In this document: one piece after another, positions 18,466-25,753 of the stretch
Layout: each line of letters starts with the position of its first letter
Numbering within the stretch: the stretch's first letter is position 1
NCBI GenBank assembly: GCA_051000345.1
Contig: JBPCOJ010000040.1
Coordinates: 1-36,459, forward strand
Length of the DNA stretch: 36,459 nucleotides
Direction of reading: 5' to 3'
From: JBHENC01 sp051000345
Lineage (GTDB): Bacteria > Acidobacteriota > Blastocatellia > Pyrinomonadales > Pyrinomonadaceae
Notes under the pieces: generated by a model
Told to the model about the DNA's origin: nothing
The model's input: only the letters and a program-made list of their open reading frames with translations
The model's database searches: none
Translations under genes and position numbers: made by a program

Positions 18466-19446
18466 TTAACTGACAGAATTGTGTAAAGCCTCTCGCGCAT
18501 GGCGAAGGCTCGCGGCGTCTTCGACGTTTAGACATCCGGCTTCGCGTTTTGTTTGACGCACAAGCCCCGATAGAACTTTGCCGGGGCCGACTTCGACAAA
18601 AGTTTCGACGCCATCGCTTGCCAAAAATTCAATTGTTTCCAGCCAGCGCACAGTGCTCGAAACTTGCCGCGTTAAGGCGTCACGCGCATCGTCGCCCTTT
18701 ATGATTGCCGCCGCATCGACATTCGTTACGAGCGGCACTCGTAAATCATCAAACTTCAACTGCTCTAAATCCAGCGCTAATTTTTCCTGCGCAGGGTTCA
18801 TCAATGCGCAATGAAAGGGTGCGCTGACGTTCAATTTAATCGCGCGTTTTGCGCCGCGCTCCTTCGCCAAATCCATTGCCCGATCAACTGCCATGACATT
18901 GCCCGCAATCACAATCTGACCGGGCGAATTAATGTTGGCAGGGCTACAGACTTCGCCTTGCTGCGCTTCATCGCACGCATTCATCACATCCGCTAAACCC
19001 AAGCCTAAGATTGCAGCCATTGCGCCGGAGCCGACGGGGACTGCTTCCTGCATGTAACGCCCGCGCGCGCGCACAGTGCGAACGGCATCCGCGAAATTCA
19101 AGCTTCCCGCTGCGACAAGCGCAGAGTACTCGCCAAGGCTGTGTCCGGCAACGTAAGCGGGCGACGACGATGCTTGTGAGCCTTCCGCCGCCGCTGTAAA
19201 GCCTTCGGCTTGCATTGCACGCAGAGCGGCAATCGAGACTGTCAGAATCGCCGGTTGCGTATTTTCCGTCAACTGCAATTCTTCGCTCGAACCATGAAAG
19301 CAGATTTGCGAAATCGAAAATCCGAGCGCATCATTCGCTTCTTCAAAGACCATGCGGGCAGCCGGAAAATTATCCGCTAAATCTTTGCCCATGCCCGGCG
19401 CTTGCGAACCCTGACCGGGAAAAACATACGCCACAACAGCGATCAT
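18466..19446 (-). CDS. fabD: Malonyl-CoA:ACP transacylase
   Basis: A 326-residue FabD that loads malonate from malonyl-CoA onto ACP. It shows GQGSQ near the N-terminus (about 11-15), the nucleophile elbow GHSLGE (S103), the catalytic His in APFH (H212) and the late VEVGPGKVL motif. The ATG at 19446 gives the usual MIAVVAYVFPGQGSQ opening; a TTG at 19470 lies inside the preceding gene and has no ribosome-binding site. A short insertion of Ala/Ser (AAAEGSQASSSPAY, about 85-98) before the nucleophile is unusual and likely a surface loop. The gap to the preceding small gene is one nucleotide, which suggests translational coupling. Confidence 0.96.
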   Translation of the reverse strand: MIAVVAYVFPGQGSQAPGMGKDLADNFPAARMVFEEANDALGFSISQICFHGSSEELQLTENTQPAILTVSIAALRAMQAEGFTAAAEGSQASSSPAYVAGHSLGEYSALVAAGSLNFADAVRTVRARGRYMQEAVPVGSGAMAAILGLGLADVMNACDEAQQGEVCSPANINSPGQIVIAGNVMAVDRAMDLAKERGAKRAIKLNVSAPFHCALMNPAQEKLALDLEQLKFDDLRVPLVTNVDAAAIIKGDDARDALTRQVSSTVRWLETIEFLASDGVETFVEVGPGKVLSGLVRQTKREAGCLNVEDAASLRHAREALHNSVS

Positions 19447-19447
19447 T

Positions 19448-19789
19448 TTATCTTCGCGGCTCCAGCGCAAAAGCGATTGTCTCTGCGCTTGTCCCGATCA
19501 TCACAGATTTTTTCTGCGCCGTGTAGCCGCTCACCTTAGCGACGACGCGTCCTTCGCCCGCCGTTAAATTTCTAAACTCGACGCGCCCGTGCTCGTCCGC
19601 GTTGCGAAACTGCACTTCGCCGTTCTTCGGAATGTACGTTACGCAAGCATGTTTGAGCGGCTGCCCCTTCGCGTTCTTCACTTCGATAATTAAAGGCTTT
19701 TCGATTGTGACTTGGGCAGCCACCGCCGCGAAGCTTCCGCCGAACATTAATACAGCGACGAAAATCAGCCATGCGCATTTCGCTTTCAT
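19448..19789 (-). CDS. Small secreted carboxypeptidase-regulatory-like (Ig-fold) protein
   Basis: A 113-residue protein with a signal peptide (MKAKCAWLIFVAVLMFGGSF, cleavage near VAAQ) and a single beta-sandwich domain: IEVKNAKGQPLKHACVTYI, then NADEHGRVEFRNLTAGEGRV and VSGYTAQKKSV. This is the carboxypeptidase-regulatory-like/CnaB fold, usually a binding or structural unit on exported proteins. The ATG at 19789 is chosen because AGGAA lies nine nucleotides upstream; the ATG at 19798 abuts that site. It sits between fabH (12-nt gap) and fabD (1-nt gap), the middle of a cytosolic biosynthetic operon, which is odd for an exported protein. Function unknown. Confidence 0.72.
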   Translation of the reverse strand: MKAKCAWLIFVAVLMFGGSFAAVAAQVTIEKPLIIEVKNAKGQPLKHACVTYIPKNGEVQFRNADEHGRVEFRNLTAGEGRVVAKVSGYTAQKKSVMIGTSAETIAFALEPRR

Positions 19790-19801
19790 AAAATCCATTT
19801 C

Positions 19802-20788
19802 CTACCAGCGCATCAAGGTTGCGCCCCACGTAACGCCGCCCCCGAACGATGACATCATGACCAGATCGCCTTCGCGCACGCGCCCCGATTGAACGCATTC
19901 ATCGAGCGCAATCGGAATCGAAGCGGCGCTGGTGTTGCCGTGCATTGCGATATTGGAATAAACCCTTGATTCATCGACGCCCAACTTGTTTGCGACGGCG
20001 TCGGTAATGCGTTGATTCGCTTGATGTGGAATAAAGAGCTTCACGTCTTCGGGTCGGCAATTGGCTTCTTCAAGCACTTCAAGGGAAATCTCCGTCATCG
20101 AGCGCACGGCGACTTTGAAGAGTTCGTTGCCGCGCATCTTAAAGAAATGGTGGCCGGAAGCAATCGTTTCCGCTGTCGCAGGCATACGCGTGCCGCCGCC
20201 TGAAGCAAAGAGTTGTTCCATGTAGCGCCCGTCGGAACGAATGCGCGAAGTCATCAGCCCGCGATCCGATTCGGTTGCGCCGAGAACGGCTGCGCCCGCG
20301 CCGTCGCCGAAAATCACGCATGTCGCGCGATCCGTGTAATCGACATACTGCGTCAAAACTTCCGCGCCGATAACGAGAGCATAGCGCGACTGCCCGCTTT
20401 TAATCATTTGATTGACGAGCGTCAGGCCGTATAAAAAGCCGGAACAGGCGGCGGCCAGATCAAACGCGGCGGCGTTGTGTGCGCCGAGTTCCGCTTGGAT
20501 AATGCAGCCTGTGGAAGGAAGAATTTGATCGGGCGTGACAGTCGCGCAAACCAAGAGATCGATTTCGGAAGCTTCTATGCCTGCGCGCTCGATAGCCTGA
20601 CGCGCGGCGCGGACGGCAAAGAGCGAAGTGTATTCGCCGGGAGCAGCCTTGCGGCGCTGCTTAATGCCTGTGCGCGAAGTAATCCAGTCGTCGGAAGTCT
20701 CGACCATTTTTTCCAGCTCGGCGTTGGTCAAAACAGTTTCCGGGTACGCGTGGCCTGTACCTAAAATATAAGCGCTGCGGTTTGCCAT
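19802..20788 (-). CDS. fabH: 3-oxoacyl-ACP synthase III (KAS III)
   Basis: A 328-residue FabH that starts fatty acid synthesis by condensing an acyl-CoA primer with malonyl-ACP. The catalytic triad is clear: C115 in AAACSGF, H255 in IPHQANQR and N285 in HGNTSAAS. Other family signatures are TSDDWITSRTGI (about 31-42) and the C-terminal SFGGGVTWGA. AAGGG precedes the ATG at 20788. It follows plsX by 20 nt in the conserved plsX-fabH order. Primer preference (acetyl or branched chain) cannot be told from sequence alone. Confidence 0.96.
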   Translation of the reverse strand: MANRSAYILGTGHAYPETVLTNAELEKMVETSDDWITSRTGIKQRRKAAPGEYTSLFAVRAARQAIERAGIEASEIDLLVCATVTPDQILPSTGCIIQAELGAHNAAAFDLAAACSGFLYGLTLVNQMIKSGQSRYALVIGAEVLTQYVDYTDRATCVIFGDGAGAAVLGATESDRGLMTSRIRSDGRYMEQLFASGGGTRMPATAETIASGHHFFKMRGNELFKVAVRSMTEISLEVLEEANCRPEDVKLFIPHQANQRITDAVANKLGVDESRVYSNIAMHGNTSAASIPIALDECVQSGRVREGDLVMMSSFGGGVTWGATLMRW

Positions 20789-20808
20789 AATCCCTTCTTG
20801 CCGAACTC

Positions 20809-21876
20809 TTAATCGGCGACGGCGAGCGCGGCTAATTCGCGCGCGTTTGTTTCCGCAATCCCCTGTTCAATACGCTCGCCCGCGCGATGCTCGGAAAACT
20901 CCTTGACGTTGCGAATGGCGTTGCAAATCGCGCGCGAATTGGAACTGCCATGCCCGATAACGACGATGCGCTGCACGCCCAGCAGCGGCGCGCCGCCGTA
21001 CTCCGAATAATCCAAGCGCTTTTTAATGTTGCGAAAGGCAGGGCGCGCCAGCATTGCTCCCGCTTTCGTTCGCGCCGTCGCCGTCAACTCGCTTTTTATC
21101 ATCGCCAGCATCGCATCCGTCAAGCCTTCCGACAATTTGAGCATCACATTACCGGTAAAGCCGTCGGTCACGATCACGTCAACCGCGCCCGTGAACACAT
21201 CGCGTCCTTCGACATTGCCGACGAAATTCAAACTCGAAAGATCGCGCAACAGCGGAAACGCTTCCTTCGTCAATTCGTTTCCCTTGGCTTCTTCTTCGCC
21301 GATACTCATGAGTCCGACGCTCGGCTTGTTTGTGCCGAGCACGGCGCGCGCGTAAGCGTCGCCCATAATCGCAAACTGCGCAAGCTGCGAAGGCTTGCAA
21401 TCGGAATTCGCGCCGACATCCAAAAGAAGCGTCGGTTTCGCGCCGCGCGTCGGAATCAATGCGGCGAGCGCAGGCCTGTCCACGCCCGGCAGCATTCCTA
21501 TGACCATCTTCGCCGTCGCCATCGCCGCGCCCGTATTGCCGGCGGAAATGAATCCGTCGGCGCGGCCTTCCATGACGAGCTTCGTGCCGATTCTCAAAGA
21601 ACTTTTTTTCTTGCGGCGGACGGCTGTCGCAACCGGCTCGTCCATCCCGATTACTTCCGCCGCTTCGACAAACTCGATGCCGTTGTCTCCATCACCCCGC
21701 CATCCGCAGCGGCGTAATTCCGGCTCGATTTTTTCCCTTTGCCCGACGAGAATAACGCCGATGCCGAAATCGCGCGTCGCAGCCAGCGCGCCGTCGATTT
21801 CAGGATGCGGCGCGCGGTCGCTGCCCATCGCATCCACGACGACCTTGCCGGTCAGTTGAAGCTCTCTGTGCTTCAT
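20809..21876 (-). CDS. plsX: Phosphate acyltransferase PlsX
   Basis: A 355-residue PlsX, a peripheral membrane enzyme that converts acyl-ACP to acyl-phosphate for PlsY, linking fatty acid and phospholipid synthesis. Signatures include VVVDAMGSDRAPHPEIDGA near the N-terminus, AGNTGA (about 115-120), LLDVGANSDCKP, SIGEEEAKGNELTKEA and the DGFTGNVMLK motif. The ATG at 21876 is preferred to the adjacent TTG at 21879; no clear ribosome-binding site is present, so translation may depend on upstream rpmF, which ends 45 nt before. Confidence 0.95.
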   Translation of the reverse strand: MKHRELQLTGKVVVDAMGSDRAPHPEIDGALAATRDFGIGVILVGQREKIEPELRRCGWRGDGDNGIEFVEAAEVIGMDEPVATAVRRKKKSSLRIGTKLVMEGRADGFISAGNTGAAMATAKMVIGMLPGVDRPALAALIPTRGAKPTLLLDVGANSDCKPSQLAQFAIMGDAYARAVLGTNKPSVGLMSIGEEEAKGNELTKEAFPLLRDLSSLNFVGNVEGRDVFTGAVDVIVTDGFTGNVMLKLSEGLTDAMLAMIKSELTATARTKAGAMLARPAFRNIKKRLDYSEYGGAPLLGVQRIVVIGHGSSNSRAICNAIRNVKEFSEHRAGERIEQGIAETNARELAALAVAD

Positions 21877-21921
21877 CAAATTGCGCGCAAATGTTTGAAC
21901 ACTTCAGCCAAACTTCAAAAG

Positions 21922-22107
21922 CTAATTGTTTTGTTCTATGCGCAGGATTTCGCGTCCCTTATAAAAGCCGCACTTCGGGCATACCCGATGCGGAAGGCGC
22001 GGTTCCTGACAGTTAGGGCAAGACGAAGTTTGCGGCGCGCGCAGAGCGTCATGTGCGCGGCGCTGGCGCGTGCGTGATTTTGAATGGCGTCGTTTTGGAT
22101 TCGGCAT
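21922..22107 (-). CDS. rpmF: 50S ribosomal protein L32
   Basis: A 61-residue L32 of the large ribosomal subunit. It starts with the invariant MPNPKRRHSKSRTRQRRAHD and carries four cysteines (C30, C33, C43, C46) forming the zinc-ribbon version of the protein. GAGG lies before the ATG. It lies between yceD and plsX, the order conserved across many phyla. Confidence 0.97.
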   Translation of the reverse strand: MPNPKRRHSKSRTRQRRAHDALRAPQTSSCPNCQEPRLPHRVCPKCGFYKGREILRIEQNN

Positions 22108-22136
22108 AATTAGTCCTCGAGTTTATAAATTTGCGG

Positions 22137-22236
22137 TTTTTGATTTTAGATTTGCGATTGAATACGAATTAAGAACAACTATTAACAGTAGAGATTGCTT
22201 TCCTTCAATCGGCAATCGCAAATCTAAAATCAAAAA
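22137..22236. repeat. Inverted repeat between yceD and rpmF, overlapping the yceD stop
   Basis: The arm starting TTTTTGATTTTAGATTTGCG (22137-22162) is repeated in inverse at 22204-22236 (23-bp perfect core at 22214-22236 plus flanking TTCAATC). The right arm covers the last codons of yceD and supplies its TGA stop (22230-22232). A related half copy occurs at 24201-24228. Such dispersed palindromes may stabilise or process the mRNA. Confidence 0.75.
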
Positions 22237-22745
22237 TTTTTCAGCGCCGCCCAGCGCGGGTCTATTTCCTTTTGCTCGCAGCCGCACGCCGCATTTATAT
22301 TTTTATTCGTGCCGCACGCAGGGCATAATCCCTTGCAATCATCCGCGCATAACGCGTGAAGCGGAAGCGCCAGCAAGACTTGCTCGCGCACTAATTCATC
22401 GACATCTATTGCGTCCCCGTCGAGCACGGCGACATCTAAATCTTCATCGCGCAGTTCGGCTTCCTTATCGAGGTCGGCGGTCAATATCGCAGGCACATAC
22501 GCGGCGGCGAAATCCGTTTCAACCGGCACATCGACAATTTTCAAACAGCGGTCGCAATCGACTTCGACGCGCGCCGAAATATGCCCTCGCAAGTCGATTC
22601 GCTCGCCGTGCCGCTTGACTCGCGCGCGAATTTCCGGCGCACTCGTCAAACGCGCGGCTTCATCATTGAACGCAAGCTCTGCGGGCGCGTAAGTGTACGT
22701 GAAATCGCCGCCAGTCTTTGCTATCTTATCGACTTCGATTCGCAT
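22230..22745 (-). CDS. yceD: YceD/DUF177 family protein
   Basis: A 171-residue member of the DUF177 (YceD) family, always next to rpmF and linked to large-subunit rRNA accumulation in other bacteria. The central motif DCDRCLKIVDVPVE (about 59-72) and the C-terminal cysteine cluster (CADDCKGLCPACG, then CGC) are the family hallmarks; the cysteines probably bind zinc. The ATG at 22745 is preferred over GTG at 22754 because AAGGTG is about eight nucleotides before it. The stop codon lies within an inverted repeat. It is the first gene behind the strong promoter at 22866-22893. Confidence 0.9.
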   Translation of the reverse strand: MRIEVDKIAKTGGDFTYTYAPAELAFNDEAARLTSAPEIRARVKRHGERIDLRGHISARVEVDCDRCLKIVDVPVETDFAAAYVPAILTADLDKEAELRDEDLDVAVLDGDAIDVDELVREQVLLALPLHALCADDCKGLCPACGTNKNINAACGCEQKEIDPRWAALKNF

Positions 22746-22865
22746 TCCCCGCACACCTTGCCGCGAAACATCTGCGCGTTAGTTTTCCGCCGCACTCTAT
22801 TAAATCTCTCGCTGCACTCTATGGAAGCAAGCGGCTACTTCTGCCACCCGCGCGCAAAAGGAGTT

Positions 22866-22893
22866 ATTATAGCCGCCCGTGCGCTTGTGTCAA
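22866..22893 (-). promoter_or_regulatory. Strong sigma-70-type promoter for the yceD-rpmF-plsX-fab operon
   Basis: On the minus strand TTGACA (22888-22893) and TATAAT (22866-22871) both match the consensus fully, with a 16-nt spacer. Transcription would start near 22859, leaving a leader of about 115 nt before yceD. It marks the start of the fab operon, separating it from the TPR gene upstream. Confidence 0.85.
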
Positions 22894-22912
22894 CGCGAAA
22901 GCCAAAGCCATT

Positions 22913-24193
22913 TTAATTCGCTTCTTTTATTTGCGGCGTTACGAAGCGCTTTAACGCATCTGTGCGAACGAGTAGGGCAAGGCGCGTGCTTCCGCCGGTA
23001 ATGATGCCTTCCGCAGCAGATTTGCTTCCCGGCGCAGCGAAAAATTGCATCATTATCGTCTGCAAGAAAGTGCGTTTCTTTGTTCTCGATATTTCTTCTA
23101 CGACTCTTTGATAAGCGGTTGCGTCCGGGTCTCCGGCAACGCACGCGGCATTGAACGATTTGCGCGCGACGGCGAGGCCGCTTGTGCGCAGCAGCACGAC
23201 GCCGAGCGCAAAATGAGCGGCGGCGTAATTTTCATCGAGCGCGATTGCTTTGCGTAAGTGACGTTCTGCCGTGCCGTCTCTTTCGAGTTTGTAATAAACA
23301 CAGCCCATCACATAATTCATTTCGGCGCACGGGCGGGCGGCAAGCGCCTTCTTGAATTCCGCTAAGGCTTCGCGCCAGCGATCCTCATACGCAAACAACT
23401 TGCCAAGCGCGTAAGGCGCGCTGAAGGAAGCCGCCTGATGATTTTTAATCCACGCTTCGATTAATGCTACGGCCTGCTTCACGTCGCCCAAATCGCCGCA
23501 CGCGATGCCCAGCAGAAGAGGCACAGAGGAGCCAGCGTTCGTTCCCGCGCGAAAGGCTCTTTGTAAATAATCGTGCGCAAGCTGATGCTTACCTTCATCG
23601 AAGAAATACTCGCCGAGGAATGAATTGAGCGGCGCATTGTCTGCGGCAAGCGCCGCCGCGCGTTCGAGTTCCCGAATGCCGCTTGTGAGTTCCTTTTTCC
23701 CTAGATGGTGAACCGCTTCATCAACGCACTTCGTGAAGACTCCCTTCTCTGTTCCCTGATAGGCCGCGAGGATAATATCGCCCAGTTTTTTATAGCGATT
23801 ATTCTGCTCGAATTCGGCTGTATGCTTGCGGCAATTCTCTATCCAGCGCATATCCACTTCGTCCGCGCTAATCGCTCCCGCTTCATTCAAAATGTCGATC
23901 AAGGATTGCACGAGGGCGTGTTCGCGCTGCGAATTATTCGCTTGTTGCAGCATCAAATCGAGAGTTCGTTCCATTCGCTCCGTGATGCGCAAAAGCATAT
24001 TTTCAAGCGCTGAAACGCGTTCGAGCAAATATTCTTCGGGAGTTTGCGCCGACGAGCCGTTTGATTCAAAGCGCGTTGCGGGCGGTTCGACGACAAGCAT
24101 CAAACGCGTCCCGCAGCGCCCGCATAATTCCTGCCCGAACGGATTTGCCGCGAGGCATTTTTGACAGTAATGAGCAATTGATTTCGGCAGCAT
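22913..24193 (-). CDS. Zinc-ribbon, coiled-coil and TPR protein of unknown function
   Basis: A 426-residue cytoplasmic protein. An N-terminal zinc ribbon (C10, C13, C24, C27: YCQKC...LCGRC) is followed by a short Pro/Ser linker, a predicted coiled coil (about 58-105, ERVSALENMLLRITERMERT), then tetratricopeptide repeats (about 150-380; for example LAEFKKALAARPCAEMNYVM and AERHLRKAIALDENYAAAHF). The last 45 residues are basic and hydrophobic without a known motif. No enzyme signature was found, so it is probably a scaffold. An inverted-repeat half copy lies just upstream of the start and no ribosome-binding site is apparent, so the exact start is less certain. It stands alone between hbd and the fab operon. 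Confidence 0.75.
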   Translation of the reverse strand: MLPKSIAHYCQKCLAANPFGQELCGRCGTRLMLVVEPPATRFESNGSSAQTPEEYLLERVSALENMLLRITERMERTLDLMLQQANNSQREHALVQSLIDILNEAGAISADEVDMRWIENCRKHTAEFEQNNRYKKLGDIILAAYQGTEKGVFTKCVDEAVHHLGKKELTSGIRELERAAALAADNAPLNSFLGEYFFDEGKHQLAHDYLQRAFRAGTNAGSSVPLLLGIACGDLGDVKQAVALIEAWIKNHQAASFSAPYALGKLFAYEDRWREALAEFKKALAARPCAEMNYVMGCVYYKLERDGTAERHLRKAIALDENYAAAHFALGVVLLRTSGLAVARKSFNAACVAGDPDATAYQRVVEEISRTKKRTFLQTIMMQFFAAPGSKSAAEGIITGGSTRLALLVRTDALKRFVTPQIKEAN

Positions 24194-24200
24194 ATAAATT

Positions 24201-24228
24201 ATTTGCGATTTTAGATTGGCGATTTGCG
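24201..24228. repeat. Half copy of the intergenic palindrome
   Basis: ATTTGCGATTTTAGATTGGC followed by GATTTGCG repeats the arm sequence seen at 22137-22236, here without its partner arm. It lies eight nucleotides upstream of the TPR gene. The rest of the 117-nt gap to hbd shows nothing recognisable. Confidence 0.6.
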
Positions 24229-24310
24229 CTTGAACGCAGCAGCCATTTAATTACTGATGAGACGCAGTCCGGCGGCTGTGCCGAGTATTGCTGCGGCGTA
24301 ACATCGACGT

Positions 24311-25156
24311 TTAATATTCGTAAAAGCCGCGATTCGTTTTTCGTCCGAGCCATCCGGCGTCAACGTAGCGTTTAAGCAGCGGGCAAGCCCTGTACTTCGG
24401 ATCGCCCAAGCCTTCGTGCATCACATTCAAAATTGCGAGGCACACGTCCAAACCGATAAAGTCTGCGAGCGCGAGCGGCCCCATCGGATGATTCATGCCG
24501 AGCTTCATTATGCCGTCGATGCTTTCGCGCGTCGCAACGCCTTCCTGCAAAACAAAGATCGCTTCGTTTATCATCGGCATCAGCACGCGATTGGAAACAA
24601 AGCCCGGCATGTCGTTGCATTCGAGCGGCGTTTTCCCAAACTTTTCTGTGAGCGCGCGCACATGTTCAAAAGTTTCATCCGACGTTGCGATGCCGCGAAT
24701 AATCTCGACGAGTTTCATTACCGGCACGGGATTCATAAAGTGCATTCCGATGACTTTATCAGGCCGCTTCGTCGCCGCGCCGAGTTTGGTAATCGAAATC
24801 GAAGACGTATTGGAAGCGAGAATCGCCGACGGTGCAGTAAGTTCGTCGAGCGCGCGAAAGAGTTCCGTTTTGATTTGCAGGCTCTCCGTGATCGCTTCGA
24901 CGACGAGACTCGCCGCACTCAATTCGCTCAACTCGATTGTCGTTTTAATGCGATTGATAATCTGTTGCTTTTCATCTGCGCGCAGGCGTTCTTTGTCCAC
25001 GTCGCGCTGAAGGCTACGGTCAATCGCCTTCATGCCGCGCTCTAAAAATTCGTTCTGCACGTCGCGCAGAACGACGTTGTAGCCTGCGCGCGCCGCCACC
25101 TGTGCGATGCCGTTGCCCATTGTCCCAGCGCCGACGACGCCGATTGTTTCCGTCAC
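24311..25156 (-). CDS. hbd: 3-hydroxybutyryl-CoA dehydrogenase
   Basis: A 281-residue stand-alone 3-hydroxyacyl-CoA dehydrogenase that interconverts acetoacetyl-CoA and 3-hydroxybutyryl-CoA with NAD(P)H. The Rossmann motif GAGTMGNGIA follows the start, the catalytic His is in GMHFMNPVPVM (about H139), and the conserved NRVLMPMINEA helix and MGPLALADFIGLD segment complete the dimer domain. The GTG at 25156 is taken as start: GGGAG (25164-25168) is seven nucleotides before it, whereas the TTG at 25162 lies one nucleotide after that site. It is downstream of thiolase and a membrane protein gene, forming a thiolase-Hbd pair for short-chain acyl-CoA metabolism. Confidence 0.94.
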   Translation of the reverse strand: MTETIGVVGAGTMGNGIAQVAARAGYNVVLRDVQNEFLERGMKAIDRSLQRDVDKERLRADEKQQIINRIKTTIELSELSAASLVVEAITESLQIKTELFRALDELTAPSAILASNTSSISITKLGAATKRPDKVIGMHFMNPVPVMKLVEIIRGIATSDETFEHVRALTEKFGKTPLECNDMPGFVSNRVLMPMINEAIFVLQEGVATRESIDGIMKLGMNHPMGPLALADFIGLDVCLAILNVMHEGLGDPKYRACPLLKRYVDAGWLGRKTNRGFYEY

Positions 25157-25186
25157 AATCAAACTCCCAAAGTTGAAATTTTAATT

Positions 25187-25729
25187 TTAACCGCGCCAGT
25201 CCGGTGGCTGCGTCGGCGGCACATACTCGCGCTCGCGTTCGCTCGTTTTATTATTCGCATTGTTGACAGCCCAATCCGGCGCTGGCTTCGGCAGTTCATG
25301 CAAATACGCGACGCTCGCTTTGCCGCCGTTCTTGTACAGCTCGTCGCCCTGCCCGAACAAAAACCAGAACGAATAAACGCTCAATGCCGTGCCGAGCGGA
25401 AAGCCGAGCGCCGCCAGCGCAGAGGCGACGATTCCCGCCTTGCGCGCCCATTTTTTGCGCTTCAATAATCCGTAGCCCGCGATGAGTTGAGGCACAGCAA
25501 AGATTATTGTGAAAACGACCATCATCACGGCCATCGCAGCAAAGATAAACCCGAACATTTCTTTCGGAAACGGATCACCACCATACGCGGGTGGCGGCAT
25601 GGGAAGGCGCGACATCATCGACCAAATGAACGCAAAATAAACCGTCATCATTAGCATGACAAATGCGTTCGCACCACCGTAAACAAGATGCAGCACGCCT
25701 AGAACTTTATTGTGATCTTGTGAAGTCAT
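25187..25729 (-). CDS. Multi-pass membrane protein of unknown function
   Basis: A 180-residue protein with about four hydrophobic segments: about 8-31 (VLGVLHLVYGGANAFVMLMM), 49-83 (FGFIFAAMAVMMVVF..LIAG, probably two helices), and 96-122 (AGIVASALAALGFPLGTALS). A Pro/Gly-rich loop with RLPMPPPAYGG follows the first helix, and the C-terminus (from about 135) is hydrophilic and Asn/Pro rich. Conserved wording such as GYGLLKRKKWAR occurs in small uncharacterised membrane proteins of Acidobacteria and related groups. It lies between thiolase and hbd with short gaps (24 and 30 nt), so it is probably cotranscribed with them. No function can be assigned. Confidence 0.72.
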   Translation of the reverse strand: MTSQDHNKVLGVLHLVYGGANAFVMLMMTVYFAFIWSMMSRLPMPPPAYGGDPFPKEMFGFIFAAMAVMMVVFTIIFAVPQLIAGYGLLKRKKWARKAGIVASALAALGFPLGTALSVYSFWFLFGQGDELYKNGGKASVAYLHELPKPAPDWAVNNANNKTSEREREYVPPTQPPDWRG

Positions 25730-25753
25730 TTTATTCTTTCCGTTTCTATCGTC

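Noticed and set aside
20887..21717. A 276-codon open frame on the plus strand
   Set aside because: It is antisense to plsX, strongly Arg/His rich, has no ribosome-binding site and no recognisable domain; GC-rich codon bias on the opposite strand explains it.
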